A DNA stretch of 5,778 bases, taken from positions 1 through 5,778 of the forward strand of contig JAIRKX010000166.1 of assembly GCA_031259805.1 (NCBI GenBank). Direction: 5' to 3'. Source of the stretch: Prevotellaceae bacterium. GTDB lineage: Bacteria; Bacteroidota; Bacteroidia; Bacteroidales; UBA932. Every line of letters begins with the position of its first letter. Position 1 is the stretch's first letter. Positions 1 to 5,198 of this stretch are shown here, one piece after another. The notes below the pieces were generated by a model, which ran no database searches, had not been told where the DNA came from, and saw only the letters and a program-made list of their open reading frames with translations. Made by a program: the position numbers and the translations under genes.

Positions 1-53
1 CACCCCCGCACGGCTGTCCCCCGCTGGCGGGGGTGCCCGTAGGGCGGGGGTGG
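1..53. repeat. Nested G/C-rich inverted and direct repeat block
   Basis: This is an intergenic block of interlocking repeats. CACCCCCGC (1-9) is a perfect 9-bp inverted match to GCGGGGGTG (44-52). Inside it, CCCCCGC (18-24) pairs with GCGGGGG (27-33), giving a very tight hairpin, and GCCC (35-38) pairs with GGGC (42-45) around GTA. GGCGGGGGTG also occurs twice in direct orientation, at 26-35 and 43-52. Several mutually exclusive folds are therefore possible. The block touches the left edge, so its true extent is unknown. It resembles the short dispersed intergenic repeats of G+C-rich gut Bacteroidales, but that is a general impression and I cannot test copy number here. It is not a clean terminator because no T-run follows. 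Confidence 0.6.
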
Positions 54-68
54 ATTCTACCCTCATAC

Positions 69-84
69 CGTGCCTAACGGCACG
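69..84. other. Short hairpin, 6-bp stem with TAAC loop
   Basis: CGTGCC (69-74) and GGCACG (79-84) are perfect inverted repeats around TAAC. A pyrimidine-rich stretch (101-110) begins 16 bases after the stem, too far away for a standard intrinsic terminator. The hairpin lies between the G-rich block and the tandem array. It could be a remnant of the end of an upstream gene or part of the repeat complex. Its function is unknown. Confidence 0.35.
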
Positions 85-106
85 CGGAGAGGTGCTGTGT
101 TCTTTC

Positions 107-350
107 TTTTCACCGCGCGTAGCGCATTTCACCCTTTTTCACCGCGCGCAGCGCATTTCACCCTTTTTCACCGCGCGCAGCGCATTTCACCTTTTCACCG
201 CGCGCAGCGCATTTCACCTTTTCACCGCGCGCAGCGCATTTCACCCTTTTTCACCGCGCGCAGCGCATTTCACCTTTTCACCGCGCGCAGCGCATTTCAC
301 CCTTTTTCACCGCGCGTAGCGCACTTCACCTTTTCACCGCGCGCAGCGCA
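107..350. repeat. Tandem repeat array, nine copies, alternating 27/29-bp period
   Basis: The core CACCGCGCG starts at 111, 140, 169, 196, 223, 252, 279, 308 and 335, so the spacings are 29, 29, 27, 27, 29, 27, 29 and 27 bp. The two lengths differ only in the linker: the long unit has CACCCTTTTT and the short one CACCTTTT. Each unit contains TTTCACC (GGTGAAA on the other strand) on both sides of a G/C core ending GCGCAGCGC, itself a near-palindrome around one central base. Copies 1 and 8 carry T instead of C in the core, copy 8 has a second change (GCAC for GCAT), and copy 9 stops at GCGCA (350). There are no spacers, so it is not CRISPR. Because 29 is not a multiple of 3, the array is unlikely to be coding. 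A slippage-prone intergenic repeat or an array of protein-binding sites are both possible. Confidence 0.9.
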
Positions 351-371
351 TATGTATTAGATGCGTCAGCC

Positions 372-383
372 CTGTGAGCACAG
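372..383. other. Short dyad CTGTG-AG-CACAG upstream of coaX
   Basis: There are two 5-bp inverted arms, CTGTG (372-376) and CACAG (379-383), separated by AG. The dyad lies about 50 bp before the coaX start, in the non-coding stretch between the tandem array and the promoter box. Such a dyad could be a regulator site, but arms this short also arise by chance and no family can be assigned. Confidence 0.15.
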
Positions 384-421
384 ATAATATACATATATAA
401 TATAGTGAAAATAAAAAACAG

Positions 422-429
422 TACCTTTG
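422..429 (+). promoter_or_regulatory. Bacteroidota -7 box (TACCTTTG) for the coaX operon
   Basis: TACCTTTG matches the Bacteroidota primary sigma factor -7 consensus TAnnTTTG exactly. The region upstream (about 384-421) is very A/T-rich, but I see no good -33 TTTG/TTG element 19-21 bp before it. The box ends only five bases before the ATG at 435. Transcription should therefore start within a few bases of that codon, making a leaderless or nearly leaderless message. The box lies inside the longer GTG-started reading frame from 405, which argues against that earlier start. Confidence 0.6.
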
Positions 430-434
430 CCCCC

Positions 435-1154
435 ATGTACAAATTATTACTCGACATTGGCAACACCTCCTTAAAGGCGGCGGTGGCCGACGGATATAAA
501 ATACTTACCATAAGGCGCAGCGAGGATTTCCGCCCCGAATTCCTGCGACCGCTGGTCGAACAGTACCGTCTTGCGGCGGCCATCGTATCGTCGGTGCGGG
601 GCGACGGGGTACAGACGACCGAATGGCTGCGTACGTATATAGATAAGGTGTGGATGCTTTCGCATAAGACGCCCATACCCATCCGCAACTGCTACGCTAC
701 GCCGGCGTCGCTGGGCGTCGACAGGCTGGCGACGGCGGTGGGCGCGGCGACTTTCTTCCCGCAACGCGAATGCCTGATCATCGACTGTGGAACGGCTATG
801 ACGATTGACCTCCTGAGCGCCGCCGGCGAATTTCTCGGCGGCAACATTTCGCCCGGACTGCAAATGCGCTTTAAGGCGCTGCACTCGTTCACCGCCGCCC
901 TGCCGCTGGGCTACGCCGGCAGTCATACGCCCCCCGTCGGCGGCAACACGCAGGAAGCGGTCGAGGCCGGCGTAGTGCAGGGCGCGGTCAACGAACTGGA
1001 AGGTTATCTCACGCAATATCCCGCCTGCACGCCCGTCTTCACCGGAGGCGACGCATTTTATTTTGCCGAAAGGATAAAAAAACCGATATTTGTAATCGCG
1101 AATTTAAATTTTATAGGACTTGCTAAAATAGTCGAACATAATGTACACATTTAA
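435..1154 (+). CDS. coaX: Type III pantothenate kinase (CoaX)
   Basis: This cytoplasmic enzyme phosphorylates pantothenate, the first committed step of coenzyme A synthesis. Type III kinases belong to the ASKHA fold, need a monovalent cation and, as a family, resist feedback inhibition by CoA. The 239-residue product carries the family motifs in order: DIGNT (7-11, phosphate binding), GVDR (94-97, pantothenate site with the conserved Asp), DCGTAMTID (117-125, second phosphate loop), GGNISPGL (135-142) and TGGDA (203-207). The length is normal for the family. I chose the ATG at 435 rather than an in-frame GTG at 405: MYKLLLDIGNT is the usual family N-terminus, and the promoter box at 422-429 sits between the two starts. 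It heads a five-gene run and overlaps the next gene by 14 bp. Nothing appears damaged. The function call is firm. Confidence 0.96.
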   Translation: MYKLLLDIGNTSLKAAVADGYKILTIRRSEDFRPEFLRPLVEQYRLAAAIVSSVRGDGVQTTEWLRTYIDKVWMLSHKTPIPIRNCYATPASLGVDRLATAVGAATFFPQRECLIIDCGTAMTIDLLSAAGEFLGGNISPGLQMRFKALHSFTAALPLGYAGSHTPPVGGNTQEAVEAGVVQGAVNELEGYLTQYPACTPVFTGGDAFYFAERIKKPIFVIANLNFIGLAKIVEHNVHI

Positions 1155-2445
1155 ACGAATCTTTCTGGCAGCAATAGCTGCACTGTCGCTCCACATGGCC
1201 GGAGCGCAAAACGACGACGCCGTAAATACCTTTACTCCCTATTCCCTGTACGGGGTGGGCGATTTGGCGTCGCCGGGGTTTTCGTTCCAGCGGGCGATGG
1301 GAGGCATCGGTATCGGACTGCGTACCAACCGGACGATTAACTATATTAACCCCGCCTCGCTGAGCGTGCAGGATACCCTGTCGTTTATGTTCGACTTCGG
1401 CGGCGAAATGCAGAACTATTATCTTTCGACCACCGACCATACCACAGCGTCGAACAGCCTTAACATGCACCATCTGGCAATGAGCTTTCCGGTATGGCGC
1501 AAAATGGTGCTCGCCCTGTCGGTGATGCCATACAGCAACGTAGGCTACCGGATTACCGAAAAAGAAACCGACCCTGCCGCAATCAACCGCACCGGCGGCG
1601 TTACGTATACCAACCGCGGCGAAGGCGGCCTGAATCAGGTGATGATGAGCGTAGGCCTGTCGTTTCGCGGGTTAGTGTCGAATCCCATCCTGCAACGGGT
1701 GTCGATAGGCGGGCAGGCGCAATACATCTTCGGGTCGATTGACCGGTACAGCAACGTCGCCTTCGCCACCGCCGCCAATGCCGACGTAACCACCGGACGC
1801 TTTATCCGCGCCGACGATTTCGCCTTCGGGCTGGGCGTCCAGTACGAACAACCGGTCGGCGCGTACGGACTGACCATCGGCGCGACATACCAGTTTCAAA
1901 ATAATATGCGCGTCGAGCAGACTAATTTCGCGCATCTCCAAACCAGCTCATCGTACTCGGCGCTTGACACCACGTTCGACACGCGGCTGTTTATCCCTCC
2001 GGCCTTCGGACTGGGCGTAACCCTGCATCGCGGCGCCCAGTGGCTCGTCGGACTGGACTACACATTCCGCAACTGGACCAACGCCACCTTCGATGTGCCC
2101 GCATCGCGGACATTCAAAGCCCGCCCCGAACACATCTTCCGCGCAGGCTTTGAACGCACGCCCAACCGCTACGACATCCGCTATTTCCTCAAACGATGGA
2201 GCTACCGCGCCGGATTGTACTACGAACAAACCTATCTGCAATTCGACAACAACCGGATTACAAACTACGGGGCCACGGTGGGCGTAGGCATCCCCATCGG
2301 TAACCGGAATAATGCCCTGAACCTGTCCGCCGAAGTAGGACGGCGCGGCACGACGGACAACGGCCTCGTCCGCGAACTGTACTGGAAACTGACCATCGGC
2401 GTCAGCCTCTACGACATCTGGTTTATGCAACCGCGCTTTGAATAA
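1141..2445 (+). CDS. Predicted outer-membrane beta-barrel protein, function unknown
   Basis: The 434-residue protein starts with a clear Sec signal peptide (residues 1-22): KR in the n-region, a hydrophobic core, and likely cleavage after AGA before Gln23. The mature start, TPYSLYGVGDL (32-42) followed by MGGIGIGLR (53-61) and NPAS (70-73), is the pattern I associate with Bacteroidota OmpP1/FadL-like barrel proteins of unknown function. The rest alternates short amphipathic strands rich in Tyr, Phe, Gly and Asn, and the C-terminus contains the aromatic segment WFMQPRF typical of Bacteroidota barrels. No enzyme or plug motif is visible. The start overlaps the last 14 bp of coaX in another frame, so the two are probably co-transcribed. 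The neighbours lptC and lolD suggest a housekeeping envelope role. Specific cargo, such as hydrophobic compounds by analogy to FadL, is inference only. Confidence 0.85.
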   Translation: MYTFKRIFLAAIAALSLHMAGAQNDDAVNTFTPYSLYGVGDLASPGFSFQRAMGGIGIGLRTNRTINYINPASLSVQDTLSFMFDFGGEMQNYYLSTTDHTTASNSLNMHHLAMSFPVWRKMVLALSVMPYSNVGYRITEKETDPAAINRTGGVTYTNRGEGGLNQVMMSVGLSFRGLVSNPILQRVSIGGQAQYIFGSIDRYSNVAFATAANADVTTGRFIRADDFAFGLGVQYEQPVGAYGLTIGATYQFQNNMRVEQTNFAHLQTSSSYSALDTTFDTRLFIPPAFGLGVTLHRGAQWLVGLDYTFRNWTNATFDVPASRTFKARPEHIFRAGFERTPNRYDIRYFLKRWSYRAGLYYEQTYLQFDNNRITNYGATVGVGIPIGNRNNALNLSAEVGRRGTTDNGLVRELYWKLTIGVSLYDIWFMQPRFE

Positions 2446-2456
2446 TCAAGGAAGGA

Positions 2457-3179
2457 ATGAATAAACCACGCCTCTCATTCGGCGCTGTTTGGACGGTCGC
2501 GCTGCTCACAGTCGCCGCATGGAACACAGGTTGCGACGACGACAAAAACCGGATTTCGTCAATCGACGACGATAAAAACATCCCGACAATGGAGCTCGAC
2601 AGCCTCTTTATTAATTATACCGAAAAGGGACTGCTGCGTATGACGCTGCGTGCGCCGGAAGTGCAGCGCTTCCTGCTGAGCGACGAACCGTACAGTATTT
2701 TCCCGAAAGGAATACACATCCTCTTCTACACCGAACTGCGCGAGCTGGAAAGCGAAATCGTCGCCGACTATGCCCTCAACCGGGAGAAACCGGAGGAAAT
2801 GTGGATGGCCGTCGGGCATGTGGAAATCGAAAACTACGTGAAACAGCAGAAACTTTATACCGATACCCTGTACTGGAATCGCGCGCAGAAAACAATTTAC
2901 ACAGACGCCCCGGTGCGGATTGTCTCGCCCGACAGCGAAATCCCGGGACTGAACGGAATGGTGTCCGACGAACGATTCGAAGAATACGAAATCCGCAATG
3001 TCAACGACGGGCACATGTACGTCGCCCCCGACGCCCCCGCCGACAGCCTCGCCGACAGTATGGATACGGCCACTGCGACAGACATAGCGACGCCGTCGAC
3101 GCCCACCGCCACGCCGGTATTAACGCGACCGCTCCCACCGGCGGCGACACAGTCGGCACGCAAAAAAATAACGCGATGA
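2457..3179 (+). CDS. lptC: LptC-like LPS export protein, probable lipoprotein
   Basis: LptC is the inner-membrane-anchored periplasmic part of the Lpt bridge; it receives LPS from LptBFG and passes it to LptA. In this 240-residue protein, residues 45-190 read as the LptC/OstA-like beta fold: a first strand set SLFINYTEKGLLRMTLRAPE (49-68), a VADYALN strand (102-108), GHVEIEN (120-126), LYTDTLYWN (133-141), IYTDAPVRI (147-155), and the closing GLNGMVSDERFEEYEI (164-179). The N-terminus is a hydrophobic helix ending TGC (Cys26), as in Bacteroidota LptC lipoproteins. The lipobox WNTGC is not textbook. Acidic DDD follows the Cys. An unusual low-complexity Thr/Pro/Ala-rich tail covers about 190-240 and ends in a basic ARKKITR. 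The gene sits 11 bp after the barrel gene and overlaps the next start as ATGA. A purine-rich AAGGAAGG stretch precedes the ATG. The family call is good; the exact anchor is less sure. Confidence 0.85.
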   Translation: MNKPRLSFGAVWTVALLTVAAWNTGCDDDKNRISSIDDDKNIPTMELDSLFINYTEKGLLRMTLRAPEVQRFLLSDEPYSIFPKGIHILFYTELRELESEIVADYALNREKPEEMWMAVGHVEIENYVKQQKLYTDTLYWNRAQKTIYTDAPVRIVSPDSEIPGLNGMVSDERFEEYEIRNVNDGHMYVAPDAPADSLADSMDTATATDIATPSTPTATPVLTRPLPPAATQSARKKITR

Positions 3180-4438
3180 GTTACCCCCTGCTAACAGTAC
3201 TGGTATCGTTACTCTTCTCCGCATTCTTTTCGGGGATGGAAATCGCCTTGCTATCGGCCAACAAACTGCGAATCGAATTAGACCGCAAGCGGAATAAATG
3301 GTACACTAAAATCGTCGGGTTCTTCCTACACCGCACCGGCGAATACATCTCGACCATGCTAATGGGCAATAACATTATGCTGGTCGTCTACGGCATTGCC
3401 ATGGCCAAACTGTGCGACCCGCTTATTACCGCACACATCACCGACGCCAGCGGCGGGAAACTCATTATCGAAACCCTGTTTGCTACCTTCGTAGTGCTGA
3501 TAACCGCCGAATTTCTGCCCAAGCTCATCTGCCGCATCAACCCGAACGGCATCCTGAAAACCTTCTGCTGGCTGGCATTCGTCTTTTATATCCTGCTGTA
3601 CCCGCTATCGATGTTCGTCACCCTGCTTTCGAGGTGGACGCTGCGGCTGTTCGGCATCAGGCTTGCCGTCAAACGCGACCGGATGCTCTTCAACAAAGCC
3701 GATCTAATGAGCCTGTCCAACGAAGTCAGCGGCACGGAAGACGACGAAAACGAGTACGAACACGATATGGAAATTTTTCAGAATGCGCTGGACTTTTCCG
3801 ATGTGCTGGTGCGCGAGTGCATGGTGCCCCGTACCGATCTGGTGGCCGTCGAAGAACACGACCCGTTCGACGCCCTGCATCAGGCATTCATCCGTAGCCG
3901 TCATTCGCGCATACTAATCTATCGCGGCACCATTGACAAAATCATCGGATACATCCATTCCAAAGACCTGTTTACCGGACGTAAAAGCATCCGCGAACTC
4001 CTGCGACCCATCCATTTTGTACAGGAAACCATGCCGGCGCATACCCTCTTGGCCTTTTTTACCAAACAGAAAAAGGCCCTTGCGGTCGTCGTCGACCAAT
4101 ATGGCGGAACGGCCGGATTAGTAACAGTCGAAGATATTATCGAAGAAATATTCGGCGAAATCCACGACGAACACGACCGCGACGACATCGTCGACCTCCC
4201 CCTCTCCGGCACCGAATTTGAATTCTCGGGACGCATCGAAGTCAAATATATCAACAAAGCCTACGACCTCGACATCCCCGAATCGGACGACTACGAAACA
4301 CTGGCCGGATACATCACCCACCATCACGAAAACATCCCGAAACAAGGCGACATCCTGCAATTCGACCGATTCCGATTCCTTATCCTTAAAACATCGGCCA
4401 CCAAAATCGACCTCGTGCGCCTCAAAGTGAATAATTAA
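3176..4438 (+). CDS. CNNM/CBS-pair/CorC-HlyC 'hemolysin family' membrane protein
   Basis: The 420-residue protein has the standard three-part build. An N-terminal DUF21/CNNM membrane domain (about 1-160) has FFSGMEIALLSANKLR (17-32), TAEFLPK (110-116) and hydrophobic stretches near 4-26, 62-78, 98-115 and 130-152. A CBS pair (about 205-335) carries MVPRTDLVAV (216-225) and the hallmark DQYGGTAGLVTVEDIIEEIF (307-326). A C-terminal CorC_HlyC domain spans about 345-418. The family includes bacterial CorB/CorC-type proteins and vertebrate CNNMs, linked to Mg2+ efflux or transport, and the gliding protein GldE of Flavobacteriia. 'Hemolysin' is a historical label and does not imply toxicity. The start at 3176 is set by the ATGA overlap with lptC and by the DUF21 N-terminus; the frame stays open upstream to 2801, but only inside lptC. 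Ion specificity cannot be read from sequence. Confidence 0.92.
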   Translation: MSYPLLTVLVSLLFSAFFSGMEIALLSANKLRIELDRKRNKWYTKIVGFFLHRTGEYISTMLMGNNIMLVVYGIAMAKLCDPLITAHITDASGGKLIIETLFATFVVLITAEFLPKLICRINPNGILKTFCWLAFVFYILLYPLSMFVTLLSRWTLRLFGIRLAVKRDRMLFNKADLMSLSNEVSGTEDDENEYEHDMEIFQNALDFSDVLVRECMVPRTDLVAVEEHDPFDALHQAFIRSRHSRILIYRGTIDKIIGYIHSKDLFTGRKSIRELLRPIHFVQETMPAHTLLAFFTKQKKALAVVVDQYGGTAGLVTVEDIIEEIFGEIHDEHDRDDIVDLPLSGTEFEFSGRIEVKYINKAYDLDIPESDDYETLAGYITHHHENIPKQGDILQFDRFRFLILKTSATKIDLVRLKVNN

Positions 4439-4449
4439 TTTCTACTGCT

Positions 4450-5100
4450 ATGATTCGTGCGCAACAACTGACAAAGACATTCGACAGTCTGCAAGTACTG
4501 AAAGGCATCGACCTCGAAATACACCCCGCCGAAATGGTAACGATTGTCGGCGCCAGCGGAGCGGGGAAAACCACCCTGCTGCAAATTCTCGGAACGCTTA
4601 GTAAACCCGACTCCGGGCGCGTGTATATCGACAACATACCGGTATTCGATCTGGATAACCGGGCGCTGGCTGACTTTCGCAACCGGCGCATCGGGTTCGT
4701 ATTTCAGTTTCACCATCTGCTGCCGGAGTTTACCGCCCTGGAAAATGTATGTATGCCTGCCTTTATCGCCCGCAAAAGCCATGAACAGGCCACCGCACGG
4801 GCCAAAGAACTGCTGTTCTTTTTAGGATTAGCCGACCGTCTGCAACATAAGCCCAACGAACTGAGCGGCGGCGAACAGCAACGGGTGGCCGTAGCCCGCG
4901 CCCTGATGAACGAACCCTCCGTCCTGCTGGCCGACGAACCGTCGGGCAACCTCGACACCAAAAACAAACGCGACCTGCATCAACTTTTCTTCACGCTGCG
5001 CGACCGCCTGCACCAAACAATCGTAATCGTTACGCACGACCCGGAACTCGCTGCTATGAGCGACCGAACGATTACCATGAGCGACGGACAAATTATTTAA
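4450..5100 (+). CDS. lolD: Lipoprotein-sorting ABC transporter ATPase LolD
   Basis: LolD is the cytoplasmic ATPase that powers LolC/LolE (or LolF) in extracting lipoproteins from the inner membrane for delivery to the outer membrane. The 216 residues contain every ABC motif intact: Walker A GASGAGKTT (34-42), a Q-loop FQFHHLLPEFTALENV (85-100), signature LSGGEQQR (138-145), Walker B VLLADEP (158-164), D-loop NLD (167-169) and the switch His in VTHD (His196). The Q-loop segment nearly matches the FHHLLP-FTALENV stretch of enterobacterial LolD, which separates it from close relatives such as FtsE, MacB and LptB. Length is typical. It begins 11 bp after the CNNM gene with no Shine-Dalgarno-like site, and is the last gene of the cluster. 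No LolC/E permease gene is in the window, so the partner must be encoded elsewhere, as is often seen in Bacteroidota. Confidence 0.93.
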   Translation: MIRAQQLTKTFDSLQVLKGIDLEIHPAEMVTIVGASGAGKTTLLQILGTLSKPDSGRVYIDNIPVFDLDNRALADFRNRRIGFVFQFHHLLPEFTALENVCMPAFIARKSHEQATARAKELLFFLGLADRLQHKPNELSGGEQQRVAVARALMNEPSVLLADEPSGNLDTKNKRDLHQLFFTLRDRLHQTIVIVTHDPELAAMSDRTITMSDGQII

Positions 5101-5198
5101 TACAACAGTAACGTTCCTTTTTATAAAAAAAATACTATCTTTGTAACCGTTTCTAAAGAAAATTTTGTACTAAAACTAACATTTAAATTTTATCAATT
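5101..5198. other. A/T-rich intergenic region after lolD
   Basis: This 98-bp gap holds a perfect 12-bp A/T palindrome, TTTTTATAAAAA (5118-5129), a promoter box (5136-5143) and an A/T-rich leader of roughly 50 bases before the ATG at 5199. There is no G/C-rich stem followed by a T-run, so I cannot point to a terminator for the upstream operon. The A/T palindrome may add to promoter melting or bending; that is inference. Confidence 0.5.
5136..5143 (+). promoter_or_regulatory. Bacteroidota -7 box (TATCTTTG) for the Ig-like lipoprotein gene
   Basis: TATCTTTG is an exact match to TAnnTTTG. It lies in an A/T-rich stretch 55 bp before the ATG at 5199, which would give a leader of about 50 bases. 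A -33 TTG is not evident 19-21 bp upstream; only the pyrimidine run around 5114-5122 is there. The box suggests that the lipoprotein gene is transcribed separately from the coaX-lolD cluster, with or without read-through. Confidence 0.65.

Noticed and set aside
69..110. Intrinsic terminator
   Set aside because: The 6-bp stem at 69-84 is separated by 16 bases from the pyrimidine-rich stretch, which is not a clean T-run, and no gene end is visible upstream.
107..350. CRISPR array
   Set aside because: The units abut one another with no unique spacers; length variation is only in a short T/C linker, and no cas genes are nearby.
50..360. Two overlapping open frames (50-319 and 70-360) across the tandem array
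   Set aside because: They translate the 27/29-bp repeat into low-complexity peptides. The 29-bp units shift frame, no signal or domain is present, and they end at or just beyond the array.
405..434. GTG start for coaX at 405
   Set aside because: The promoter box at 422-429 is downstream of it, and the extra ten residues are not part of the usual CoaX N-terminus.
326..1016. Antisense frames opposite coaX (326-688, 471-1016 and 692-892)
   Set aside because: They are opposite-strand shadows of a strongly supported gene, with no recognisable domain.
1948..2430. 160-codon antisense frame inside the barrel gene
   Set aside because: It arises from G+C-rich codon structure on the sense strand; there is no motif and no promoter box.
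2801..3175. Upstream extension of the CNNM protein to an ATG at 2801
   Set aside because: The extra 125 residues lie inside lptC in another frame, are Arg-rich and have no family match. The DUF21 domain begins at 3176, where an ATGA overlap gives the usual start.
3176..4438. Toxin (true hemolysin) function
   Set aside because: The label is historical for CNNM/CorC-HlyC proteins; the sequence shows a membrane domain and CBS pair of an ion-transport family, not a secreted toxin.
5118..5129. A/T palindrome as a terminator of lolD
   Set aside because: The stem has no G/C pairs and would be too weak; it fits better as part of an A/T-rich promoter region.
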